A stretch of 64,000 nt of DNA. It comes from Siphonobacter sp. BAB-5405 (GTDB taxonomy: Bacteria; Bacteroidota; Bacteroidia; Cytophagales; Spirosomataceae). The DNA lies in the NCBI RefSeq assembly GCF_002872335.1, contig NZ_NJAG01000013.1, positions 151,341 through 215,340 of the forward strand. The letters run 5' to 3'. Positions 42,110 through 50,274 of this stretch are shown here, piece after piece; within the stretch, counting starts at the first letter, position 1; each line of letters starts with the position of its first letter. The notes under the pieces were generated by a model. The model saw nothing but the letters and a program-made list of their open reading frames with translations. It ran no database searches and was not told where the DNA came from. Both the position numbers and the translations under genes were made by a program.

Positions 42110-42586
42110 ATGAAACGATCAGGTTTGCGAGTTTTAGTAGCGGCTTTCGCTCTTACCGTTTTTGGTTTGAATTTTTCTGCCAATGAAGCCGTAGCTCAGA
42201 CCGGCAAAGGTGTGAAAGTGCTGACGCTGAATGGTACCGACGGCATGCAATTTGACAAGAAAGAATTTAAAGTGAAAGCGGGCCAAAAGGTGAAGCTGAC
42301 GCTTAAACATACCGGCAAATTTGCCAAACAAGCCATGGGCCACAACTTTGTATTGTTGAAACCGGGTACGGATTTGCAAGCCTTTGCTTCCAAAGCCAAC
42401 ATGGCTGCCAGTACGGAATACATTCCTAAATCAGAAGCCGCGAGCATCGTAGCTCACACCAAACTGCTGGGTGGCGGCGAAAGCGATACCATTGAATTTA
42501 CCGCTCCCAAGAAAGGTACCTATCCCTTTATCTGTAGCTTCCCTGGCCACTACAGCATGATGAAAGGTAATTTCATTGTTGAGTAA
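42110..42586 (+). CDS. azu: Azurin-family blue copper protein
   Basis: A 158-residue protein with signal peptide (to VAQ, about residue 30). It has the type 1 copper ligands H78 (MGHNF), C142, H147 and M151 in CSFPGHYSMMKG; the matching azurin segment is C-x4-H-x3-M. The mature length is near the 128-residue norm of azurins. It carries single electrons in the periplasm, probably between cytochromes and a terminal oxidase or reductase. It is monocistronic with a good terminator and an A+T-rich upstream region. Confidence 0.95.
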   Translation: MKRSGLRVLVAAFALTVFGLNFSANEAVAQTGKGVKVLTLNGTDGMQFDKKEFKVKAGQKVKLTLKHTGKFAKQAMGHNFVLLKPGTDLQAFASKANMAASTEYIPKSEAASIVAHTKLLGGGESDTIEFTAPKKGTYPFICSFPGHYSMMKGNFIVE

Positions 42587-42616
42587 GGTTCCAGCGTTTT
42601 ATTGCCAGAGTTAAGT

Positions 42617-42660
42617 AAAAAGAGCCGGTTTTCAGCGATGAAAACCGGCTCTTCTCTTTA
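42617..42660. terminator. Bidirectional intrinsic terminator
   Basis: The hairpin AAGAGCCGGTTTTC / GAAAACCGGCTCTT lies between convergent azurin and mdh genes. Confidence 0.88.
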
Positions 42661-42674
42661 CTACTTCTTTGTTC

Positions 42675-43604
42675 TTATAAACTTGCCAGTACGCTATTCA
42701 TCGACCGTACGGCCTCAGCTGACTTGTTGAAAGCAGCCTGCTCGGTTTCGTTCAAATTAAAATCGACAATCTTTTCCCATCCATTTTTACCAATCACTAC
42801 GGGTACTCCCAGGCAAATATCGGATTGTCCGTATTCCCCTTCCAGATATACGCAGCAGGGGAAAATACGCTTCTGGTCACGTACGATACTTTCCACGAGC
42901 AGGGCTCCGGAGGCACCGGGAGCGTACCAGGCGGAAGTTCCGATCAGGTTCGTCAGGGTTGCTCCACCCACCATCGTATCGGCGGCTACTTTCTGTAAGG
43001 CTTCCGCACTGAGGTACTCACTGACGGGTGTACCCGAATACGTAGCCAGTCGCGTCAGGGGAATCATGGTGGTATCCCCGTGGCCCCCGATTACGGTTGC
43101 CTGCAAGTCAGAAGGGGGTACGTTCATCGCCAGTGACAGGTACGTTTTGAAACGGGCTGAATCCAGAATACCACCCATGCCGATGATCCGGTGTTTAGGT
43201 AAACCCGAAGCCTGCAGGGCCAGGTAAGTCATGGTATCCATGGGGTTGGAAATAACCACGACAATGGCATCGGGCGAATGCTCTAGAATATGGGTAGTTA
43301 CCGTTTTTACAATGCCTGCATTAATACCGATCAGTTCCTCACGCGTCATACCGGGTTTTCGGGGGATACCCGAGGTAATCACCACTACATCCGAGCCCGC
43401 CGTTTTGGTATAATCGTTGGTAGATCCGATGATTTTAGAATCGAATTCCAGCAAGGTTGCCGTCTGAAAAATGTCCAGCGATTTTCCTTCGGCCAGTCCC
43501 TCCTTAATGTCCAGCAAGACCACTTCCTGGGCTAATTCCCTGCGAACGATGTTATCGGCACAAGTGGCTCCTACGGCCCCGGCTCCTACAACGGTGATTT
43601 TCAT
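42675..43604 (-). CDS. mdh: Malate dehydrogenase
   Basis: A 309-residue enzyme of the LDH-like MDH group. It has the NAD-binding ITVVGAGAVGATCA, the substrate loop GIPRKPGMTREE with its Arg residues, VISNPMDTMTY, and the catalytic His in GGHGDTM. It converts malate to oxaloacetate in the TCA cycle. The start at 43604 aligns with family members; an ATG two codons upstream (43610) is also possible. It is monocistronic, and a 37-residue membrane protein gene lies upstream on the same strand. Confidence 0.97.
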   Translation of the reverse strand: MKITVVGAGAVGATCADNIVRRELAQEVVLLDIKEGLAEGKSLDIFQTATLLEFDSKIIGSTNDYTKTAGSDVVVITSGIPRKPGMTREELIGINAGIVKTVTTHILEHSPDAIVVVISNPMDTMTYLALQASGLPKHRIIGMGGILDSARFKTYLSLAMNVPPSDLQATVIGGHGDTTMIPLTRLATYSGTPVSEYLSAEALQKVAADTMVGGATLTNLIGTSAWYAPGASGALLVESIVRDQKRIFPCCVYLEGEYGQSDICLGVPVVIGKNGWEKIVDFNLNETEQAAFNKSAEAVRSMNSVLASL

Positions 43605-43711
43605 GAACATGAACGGTTTAATAGGTGAAATGAAGGACTTCTTACCCTAAAAGTAGGGATTCGCATTTATTAAATACTATCTTTTCACAAAAAAATAATA
43701 AAATTTTCCTT

Positions 43712-43825
43712 TCACGAGAAAAAGATGAAAAGCAGGATCAATACCAGAATAAAGGCCAGATACATCATTCCATCTACGCCGATGTATCGTCGGTAACTAT
43801 ACAAAGATTGCCAGAACTGTTGCAT
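43712..43825 (-). CDS. 37-residue single-pass membrane microprotein
   Basis: A small frame from ATG 43825 to TGA 43712. The product starts MQQFWQSLYSYRRYIG, aromatic and basic, and continues into a strong hydrophobic helix (about residues 20-37) that runs to the C terminus. The N-terminal part with several Tyr/Trp/Arg would sit at the inner face of the membrane. It fills the otherwise empty gap between mdh and the MaoC gene. No family recognised, and coding status rests on the helix and lack of alternatives. Confidence 0.5.
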   Translation of the reverse strand: MQQFWQSLYSYRRYIGVDGMMYLAFILVLILLFIFFS

Positions 43826-43976
43826 GTTTGTTGGGGTCTATTCAAGGGCAATGTTACGGAATCCCCAACACTTTGTTCGTGCCTAAGTGGACAAAATCAA
43901 TTCTTAAAGTCCGAAGCGATTTAAAAGAGGCCTTACTTTGCGAAAGATTTCAGGACAAACGTTCAAACTTATTCTT

Positions 43977-44378
43977 ATGACTCAGGGCGAAACTTACGCT
44001 TACCCGTTTCAATTTACGCAAGATGACGTCGTGGCTTTTGCCCAGGTTTCCGGTGATGATAACCCGCTTCACCTCGACGCTGACTTTGCGGCCAGCACAC
44101 CGTTCAAGCGACCCATCATTCACGGCATTCTCGGAGCCAGTGTATTCTCCAATGTAATCGGAACCAAGTTTCCGGGAGCGGGCAGTATTTACGTGAAGCA
44201 ATCGCTCGATTTTCTTCGTCCGATGTTTGTTGATACCGCTTACGAAGCCCGATTCGAAATTCTAAGCATCAACGTGGATAAACATACGGCGGAGATTTCT
44301 ACGGAAATTATTGATGTTCAGACGAAGAAGGTAACGACTAAAGGCGTGGCCGTCGTCATGAACCGCGAGCATTTTTAA
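43977..44378 (+). CDS. MaoC-type (R)-specific enoyl-CoA hydratase
   Basis: A 133-residue single hot-dog-fold protein. The hydratase motif is SGDDNPLHLD at residues 25-34, with D27 and H32 as the catalytic pair, followed by the substrate-overhang FKRPIIHGIL segment. It hydrates trans-2-enoyl-CoA to (R)-3-hydroxyacyl-CoA. The ATG at 43977 is used; a TTG 39 bp upstream would lengthen the protein without homology. The neighbours do not point to a pathway. A perfect hairpin terminator follows. Confidence 0.92.
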   Translation: MTQGETYAYPFQFTQDDVVAFAQVSGDDNPLHLDADFAASTPFKRPIIHGILGASVFSNVIGTKFPGAGSIYVKQSLDFLRPMFVDTAYEARFEILSINVDKHTAEISTEIIDVQTKKVTTKGVAVVMNREHF

Positions 44379-44383
44379 GCAAC

Positions 44384-44416
44384 AAAAAACCCCCGACTGC
44401 TTACAATCGGGGGTTG
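44384..44416. terminator. Intrinsic terminator between MaoC and H1-like genes
   Basis: The hairpin AACCCCCGA / TCGGGGGTT, flanked by an A run on one side, separates convergent genes. Confidence 0.85.
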
Positions 44417-44437
44417 AATGTTTTGAGAGGCGTAGTA

Positions 44438-44620
44438 TTAGTCCTCTTTTTCATTTTTCTTGTTCTGTACTTCAGACCGAATGTCTTGAGCCAGTACTTT
44501 CAAGTCCTGCATTCCTTTACGCACCCGCGTACCAGCAGCCTGATTTTGTTTATCGTAGAATTTTTCGAAGTCACCTTCCAGTGACATAACTAAATCTTTG
44601 AGTTCTGAAAATCTGCTCAT
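44438..44620 (-). CDS. Histone H1-like small protein
   Basis: A 60-residue, highly charged helical protein. The start MSRFSELKDLVMSLEGDFEKFYDKQN and the GTRVRKGMQDLK block match the Bacteroidota histone-H1-like (Hc1-related) family. Members may bind DNA or act in nucleoid packing, but direct evidence is thin. It is normal length. It is monocistronic, with an inverted A/T-rich upstream region and the terminator at 44384-44416. Confidence 0.9.
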   Translation of the reverse strand: MSRFSELKDLVMSLEGDFEKFYDKQNQAAGTRVRKGMQDLKVLAQDIRSEVQNKKNEKED

Positions 44621-44838
44621 GTGAGTCTGGTGTTTTAATGTATAACAAACGATTGAAAGTACGCAAATGTGCGTTTCTGGCGAAATTTAGGCATTTACGC
44701 TTTCCCTGCAAGTGTTAGTAGCTCAAAAATGTGAAAGTTCTTGGAAAAATTATACAATTTATTTCCCAGAGCAGAAAAATACCCCATTTTATCCAGTATT
44801 AACTGAAAAAAATGGGGTAAAATCAGTGTTTAAGAGCC

Positions 44839-46111
44839 TTAAACGGCACTTTTTACCACTTGAGCAAAACCTTTATCGGCGTAAGTACCAGACGTCAGTC
44901 GCTCCTGAATAATATCGAACGCATCCAGTGTACGTTCAACGTCTTCAAGCGTATGCACGGCCGTCGGAATGATCCGTAACATGATTACACCTTTCGGAAC
45001 AACGGGATAAACAACAATCGAACAGAAGATTCCCAGATTTTCGCGTAAGTCCACAACAAGTTGCGTCACGACGGAATTGGCGTGTTCACCGTGCAGGAAT
45101 ACCGGCGTAACGGGTGACTGCGTAGTACCAATATCAAAACCCCGGCTACGTAAACCGTTTTGTACGGCATTTACGATGTTCCAGAGATTCTGACGCAATT
45201 CCGGACGCGTACGCAGCAATTCCAGACGCTTCATCGCTCCGATAACCAGCGGCATCGGTAGTGATTTAGCGTACGTTTGCGAACGCAGGTTATACCGCAG
45301 GTACTGAATGACCGCTTTAGGGCCGGCGATGAATCCGCCGATGCTTGCCATCGATTTGGCAAACGTCGAGAAGTGCAAATCAACACCATCCTGTACACCC
45401 AGGTGCTCGGCTACGCCAGAACCCGTGGCTCCCATTGTACCAAAACCGTGGGCATCATCCACGAGCAGACGGAAATTGTATTTTTGCTTGAGAGCTACGA
45501 TTTCATCCAGTTTTCCGATGTTTCCGGACATACCGAAAACGCCTTCGGTAATTACCAGCACTCCACCGCCCTGTTCGTCGGCCAGCTTGGTAGCCCGCTG
45601 AAGATTTTTCTCCAGCGATTCCATATCGTTGTGCTTGAAGGTAAAGTACTTACCCATTTTCGCCTTATGCAGGCGTATACCGTCGATCAAACAGGCGTGA
45701 CTTTCGGCATCGTATACAATCACATCTTTATAATCGACGATGGCTTCAATGGTGGACATGACCCCCTGATAGCCGAAATTCAACAGGAATGCATCTTCTT
45801 TCTGAACAAACTCAGCCAGCTGACGTTCCAGCTCCTCGTGGTAAGGCGTTTGGCCGGACATCATCCGGGCTCCCATCGGAGCTGCCATACCCCACTGGGC
45901 AGCAGCTTCGGCGTCGGTCTGTCGTACCTCGGGGTGGTTAGCCAATCCCAGGTAATTGTTAAGGCTCCAGTTCAGCATTTCCTTGCCCTGGAACTTCATG
46001 TGCGGACCAATTTCACCTTCGAGATAAGGGAAAGCAAAATAGCCATGGACTTTATCAGAGTACTGTCCAAGAGGGCCTAGATTCGCCAGACGACGTTCAA
46101 AAATATCTGCC
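44839..46111 (-). CDS. Alpha-oxoamine synthase family PLP enzyme (serine palmitoyltransferase or cysteate acyltransferase type)
   Basis: A 424-residue fold-type I PLP enzyme whose GTG start codon occupies 46113-46111. The cofactor-binding residues are H139 (ESHAC), D220 and H222 (LVDDAHGFG) and the Schiff-base K253 (STFAKSMAS). The FGYQGV and PMGARMMSG segments are those of the BioF/KBL/SPT group. Enzymes of this group condense an amino acid with an acyl-CoA or acyl-ACP. In Bacteroidota this subgroup is linked to sphingolipids and sulfonolipids, so serine or cysteate is the likely amino acid. No sphingolipid gene lies nearby. Confidence 0.88.
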
Positions 46112-46113
46112 AC

Positions 46114-46552
46114 GTTCAGTCAATTTTTATTGTTTATACTTGACCAAAATTAATTTTTTATGGTTGGATTTTATCCTGAAAACAGGCTAGCTTAAACCAG
46201 TAATTCCTTCAAAATTAATTTCGGTTCTTTCACGATTTCTACGGCCGCGAAAATAGGATTTTTCTACGAAACTACCAAGGAATGTACGGCACCATTTTGA
46301 AGCATTGGAAGGGGTCTGCCTTTTTTGCGACACAAAGGGTCTATTTTTCTACGTATCCGTTAAAATTCTGGCTCTTATACTTATAAGCTGTAAAACAGTT
46401 ACCTGCTCCCTATGGTTTTAGTGAATACAAAAAATCCCGTGATTTTTTCTGCGGATGAGTGGTCTCTCCTAGCTTTAGGTGTGTCGAAAGGCTTTTACAG
46501 CATGAATGAGTGCTGTAAAAATTTCCGCTTATTTTCTAGCTACCTGATTTTC
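46114..46552. other. Intergenic region with an inverted repeat before the 177-residue membrane protein gene
   Basis: This is 439 bp between divergent genes, with A+T-rich ends. A perfect 10-bp inverted repeat TTTTACAGCA / TGCTGTAAAA with an 8-base loop lies at 46493-46520, and a related CTGTAAAAC word occurs near 46389. It may be an operator. A longer coding frame starting at 46412 exists but has no homology-like features. Confidence 0.45.
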
Positions 46553-47086
46553 ATGGCTCTGCTCCGTAAACTCGAACGTGTTATTTTTTTTCTCTTACTA
46601 ATCGGCGTGGGTGTTCTGGGCTGGCGAGTGCTTCAAACCTACCCCCGCTCCTCCCGTGACCAGGGGTATCTGAAAACGTTCGGTACGGATCTGAATGCTC
46701 AGCGAGCCAATCGGGGGATGCAGCTTTTACTCGATACCGACCAAACGCGACTGACCACCGACTCGGCCGGAACTACCCGTATTAGCTGGATTCCGGCCCG
46801 CGTTGAGTCTCCGAATCGTCCCCATTTCTGGAAGAAAGAAGTACGGGTTCGTCAACAGAAACTTCAGCAGGAAACCGACTCGTATACGTATCCAACCCCG
46901 AAGGGTAACCAGGTACTGCATTTTGATTTTTTCCCGGATAGCCTGCCCGATCGTCAGTTCCGTACCCGTCTGGAAGTAGTGGGTTTACCGACCATTGGTT
47001 CGTTTGAAATTCCATCGTCCCGTTCCGCCCGTACCTTTCGGGATAGTCTGTTACAGGAATGGAAAATCCGACCGAACCGTCAGTAA
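46553..47086 (+). CDS. Single-pass membrane protein of unknown function
   Basis: A 177-residue protein. MALLRKLER is followed by one hydrophobic helix (about 10-27) and then a polar, Arg- and Thr-rich periplasmic part. That part has beta-type strands but no domain I recognise. The ATG at 46553 is chosen because it places the membrane helix at the N terminus; an upstream ATG at 46412 would add 47 unlikely residues across the inverted repeat. It lies 60 bp before the lactonase-like gene and may be co-transcribed with it. Confidence 0.6.
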   Translation: MALLRKLERVIFFLLLIGVGVLGWRVLQTYPRSSRDQGYLKTFGTDLNAQRANRGMQLLLDTDQTRLTTDSAGTTRISWIPARVESPNRPHFWKKEVRVRQQKLQQETDSYTYPTPKGNQVLHFDFFPDSLPDRQFRTRLEVVGLPTIGSFEIPSSRSARTFRDSLLQEWKIRPNRQ

Positions 47087-47146
47087 ACCCTTCCGCTTAG
47101 GCATTCTTTTTTATTCATTCCCGCTAGATTTAAACTGAAATTACTG

Positions 47147-48775
47147 ATGTTATTACGTGCCGGAAACCTAACGCTACTGTACCATGGAGGCTCTTTACGC
47201 TATTTTACGATAGAGGGCCAGGAAGTACTTCGTCGAATTTACGTTGCCATCCGGGATGGTAACTGGGGTACGGCCGACATTCAGATTCAGGAAGAACGCA
47301 TCGAACCTTCAGAAGATACCTTTGAAATTCAGTACCGCTGGAGCACCGAAACGCCCCGCATGGAAGGCCACGTTCATATTCAGGGGAACATGGATGGCTC
47401 CGTGACCTTCGACTGGGAGGGAACGGCTCTGGAAAGTTTTTCCAAAAACCGGGTAGGCCTTTGTATCCTGCACCCGGTAGAGGGTTTTCGGGGTAAACCC
47501 GTTCGCATCATTCATCCGAACGGTGAGGATACGTCCGCCGAATTTCCGGATCTTATTATGCCGCATCAACCCTTTCTGACGATTGCGGCTATGGAATGGG
47601 ACGTTACCTCTAAACTAAAAGCCCAGATTGAGCTGGAAGGCGATATATTTGAAACGGAAGACCAGCGTAATTACTCGGATACTTCCTATAAAACGTATGC
47701 TACGCCGCAGAGTTTGCCCAAACCCGTCGAAGTAGAGGCGGGTGAAACGTTTCATCAGCGAGCTACACTAACCTTTACGGGCGAATGGCCACCTTTCATT
47801 ACGCCCGATACCAGCGTTCGGATTGATATGGCTGGCGACCCACAGTCCATCCCCGCCTGGGGACTCACCTGGCCGGAGCTGGATCGTTCGGTCAGCACGA
47901 AAGAAATTGAACTACTTCGGAAGCTTACCCCTGCTCATATCTTGCTCCGTCTGGATTTGCGGAAGCCCGATTGGGAGCAGGATTTTCAGGCTACGTTCGA
48001 GCAGATTGAAAAAGTAGGCGTTCCGGTACAGTTAGCCGTATTGATTGACGAGCAATACGTACCGAGTCTGAGGTTGTTTAAATCCAAGCCATTGATTAAG
48101 GAAGTCATTCTGCTTAACGAAAACGGACTCACAACCTCGGAATTACTCGACCGGGCTTTGCCCCTACTCGAATCCCGTTGGCCGGCTTTACAAATTGGTG
48201 GCGGTACTAACGGCTTTTTTGTCAATTTCAATCGCCATCCCTTCGAGTACAGCCGGGTAGATTTTGTCAGCTATTCCGTTACTCCACAAGTACATACATT
48301 CGATGAAGTTTCCATCATTGAAAATCTGGCGGGTCAGGCGGATACCGTTCGTACAGCCGCCGCACGCTCGGGCAAACCCGTGTACGTGTCGCCCGTGCTG
48401 CTCGCTCCTGATCCGGACGAACGCCTGCATACAAATTTTGCCGCCAGCTGGACGGTAGGAAGTTTCAAACACCTGGCCGAAGCCGGGGCTGCCTCGGTTA
48501 CGTATTACGAAGCGTTTGGCCCCAACGGTATCATTGTCGATGACCAGCCTACGCCACTGTACCAATGGTTTGCTTTTCTGAGTGAGTTTAAACCCGAACG
48601 TGTCATTCCCAGTCGGGTTTCGCAACCCCTGCGGTGCAGTAGCCTGATTCTGGAAAAGGGCAACAAGTGGAAAACTACCCTGCTGGCCAATCATACGACC
48701 GAAGAGCTACAGATACGCCTGCCCGGTGCCGCTACGATTACGCTTGGGCCGTATGAGTGGCGGGCGGTATTTTAG
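47147..48775 (+). CDS. D-apionolactonase (ApnL)-like protein
   Basis: A 542-residue soluble protein without signal peptide. The N-terminal beta-sandwich region (LTLLYHGGSLRYFTIEG, REG-type RDGNWGTAD, LHPVEGFRGKPV, FPDLIMPHQPF and EDQRNYSDTSYKTY at about 185-198) matches, from memory, the ApnL family. A probable TIM barrel follows (about 240-470). ApnL opens D-apionolactone to D-apionate in apiose catabolism. No other apiose gene is in the window, so function may differ here. It ends beside a degenerate heptamer array. Confidence 0.6.
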   Translation: MLLRAGNLTLLYHGGSLRYFTIEGQEVLRRIYVAIRDGNWGTADIQIQEERIEPSEDTFEIQYRWSTETPRMEGHVHIQGNMDGSVTFDWEGTALESFSKNRVGLCILHPVEGFRGKPVRIIHPNGEDTSAEFPDLIMPHQPFLTIAAMEWDVTSKLKAQIELEGDIFETEDQRNYSDTSYKTYATPQSLPKPVEVEAGETFHQRATLTFTGEWPPFITPDTSVRIDMAGDPQSIPAWGLTWPELDRSVSTKEIELLRKLTPAHILLRLDLRKPDWEQDFQATFEQIEKVGVPVQLAVLIDEQYVPSLRLFKSKPLIKEVILLNENGLTTSELLDRALPLLESRWPALQIGGGTNGFFVNFNRHPFEYSRVDFVSYSVTPQVHTFDEVSIIENLAGQADTVRTAAARSGKPVYVSPVLLAPDPDERLHTNFAASWTVGSFKHLAEAGAASVTYYEAFGPNGIIVDDQPTPLYQWFAFLSEFKPERVIPSRVSQPLRCSSLILEKGNKWKTTLLANHTTEELQIRLPGAATITLGPYEWRAVF

Positions 48776-48800
48776 TTTTCAGTTTGCGGTTTTCAGTTTT
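48774..48800. repeat. Degenerate heptamer array, four units
   Basis: Read on the minus strand it is AAAACTG, AAAACCG, CAAACTG, AAAACT: the same 7-bp periodicity as the arrays at 39389 and 60274, with mixed units. It begins inside the stop codon of the apionolactonase-like gene. Confidence 0.7.
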
Positions 48801-48838
48801 TTGTACGAAAATCTGTTTGGTTAGTGATTTGATCCTTA

Positions 48839-48898
48839 GTGATATGAAAACAGGGAAGCCCGCGTTTGTGAACGCGGGCTTCCCTGTTTTCATATCAC
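48839..48898. terminator. Perfect 28-bp palindrome, bidirectional terminator
   Basis: Two 28-bp arms (GTGATATGAAAACAGGGAAG and on into CCCGCGTT, with the exact complement after a TGTG loop) lie between convergent genes and end 2 bp before the stop codon of the M16 gene. It is longer and more perfect than the other terminators in this window. Confidence 0.8.
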
Positions 48899-48900
48899 GT

Positions 48901-50265
48901 TTAATAGCCGGGGGTTTCGATTTGTTTCTCGGAAACCTCGCCGTACTTTTTGGCAGCTTCGCGGTACTCGGCGGTTTTGCCAATCAGCACCAGTTGAAAA
49001 TGATCTTTCGGGAAATAGGTCTGAATGATTCGTTTCACGGAATCTACATTCAGAGCATCGACTTTCGCCTGAAAATCATTGATATAGCTATCGTTCAAAC
49101 CATACGTAAACATCGTAGTCAGCAAACTGGCCAGTTGGGCCGGCGTTTCAAAACGCGGCGGGAATTGACCTTTGACGTAGTTTTTCGCCGAAGCCAGTAA
49201 CTTTTCGTCGATCCCCTTCGTATACAAACGACCGATGACTTCCAGGGCCAGATCGATGGCAGGAATCGTAGTTTTAGTCGGCGTAAATGTGCGAATGACA
49301 AACGTACCACCGGCTTTTTTCATGTCGAAACTACTGCGAACGCCGTACGTGTAGCCGTGATTTACCCGCAGTTCGTCCACCAGCCAGGACGTAAAACGGG
49401 CTCCCAGTACTGTATTCACTACTTCAATACCTACGTAATCGGGATTGTTCATGGGCACGCCCTTCTGCCCGATTATGATCTGCGTTTCGGTCGCATTTTC
49501 CTTATTGACAAGCAGGACGCGGGATTGATTGGGCACGGCTTTCAGGGCTGGAGGTTGTGTGGCAGCCGTTCCTTTTTTCCAGTCTTTAAATAGCGTCGTC
49601 AGCTTTGCTTTCATCGCCGCCGTATTAAAATCACCCACGACCGACACGACCGTACCATTGGGCTGATAGTGCGTTCGATAAAAGTTTTTCACCTGATCGA
49701 GCGTAATCCCGCCAATACTCTCGGGCGTTCCATCAGCGGGTGAGCCATAGGGCTGGTTTCCGTAGTAGAAATGATTGAAATACTCACCCAGTACAGCCGA
49801 AGGGCGTTGCTTGGCCTGCTTTAATTCAACCAGTAAACGGCTTTTCCGCTTTTCAAACTCGCTGGCATCAAACGCTGGATTAACCAGTACTTCCTTAATC
49901 ATGGGCCATACCGTTTCCTGATCTTTCACCGCAAAGGAAGACGTCAGCAAGGCCGTTTCCAGCGTAGCGTAGGTACTGAGCTGAGCCCCCAGAAAGTCCA
50001 GCTTTTCATCCAGCAGGGCTTTGGGGAAAGACTTGGTGCCAAACTTCAGCGACTCAGCCGTTAGGTTCGCCAGCCCATACTGGGCACCATCGTAAACCGC
50101 TCCCGCCGGCAGACCTACCGACACGGCCAATACCGGAACCTCGTGTTGTTCCATCAGCAGCAGCGTCAGACCGTTGGGTAGTACCAGTTTTTCGTAACGG
50201 GGGAGTTTAAAATTCTGACTGAATCCCGGAAGAGCCAGTAGTAAAAAAAATAAGATCTTTTTCAT
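48901..50265 (-). CDS. M16-family peptidase homologue, non-catalytic subunit
   Basis: A 454-residue protein with signal peptide (to GFSQ, about residue 16). It has the two-domain M16 fold, but at the HxxEH position it reads GLANLTAESL, so the zinc site is absent. The C-terminal half holds the RVNHGYTYGVRSSF segment, whose Arg and Tyr contact substrate in M16B alpha-type subunits. It starts 9 bp after the catalytic partner gene, so the pair should form a heterodimer, as in mitochondrial processing peptidase. It works in the periplasm. Confidence 0.88.
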   Translation of the reverse strand: MKKILFFLLLALPGFSQNFKLPRYEKLVLPNGLTLLLMEQHEVPVLAVSVGLPAGAVYDGAQYGLANLTAESLKFGTKSFPKALLDEKLDFLGAQLSTYATLETALLTSSFAVKDQETVWPMIKEVLVNPAFDASEFEKRKSRLLVELKQAKQRPSAVLGEYFNHFYYGNQPYGSPADGTPESIGGITLDQVKNFYRTHYQPNGTVVSVVGDFNTAAMKAKLTTLFKDWKKGTAATQPPALKAVPNQSRVLLVNKENATETQIIIGQKGVPMNNPDYVGIEVVNTVLGARFTSWLVDELRVNHGYTYGVRSSFDMKKAGGTFVIRTFTPTKTTIPAIDLALEVIGRLYTKGIDEKLLASAKNYVKGQFPPRFETPAQLASLLTTMFTYGLNDSYINDFQAKVDALNVDSVKRIIQTYFPKDHFQLVLIGKTAEYREAAKKYGEVSEKQIETPGY

Positions 50266-50274
50266 GTCGAATGA

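Noticed and set aside
45277-46080. 267-codon frame antisense to the alpha-oxoamine synthase gene
   Set aside because: Shadow of a well-defined PLP enzyme; no recognisable motif of its own.
48738-48983. 81-codon minus-strand frame through the long palindrome
   Set aside because: It is a translation of the palindrome (MKTGKPAF/TNAGFPVFIS symmetry) and the heptamer relic.
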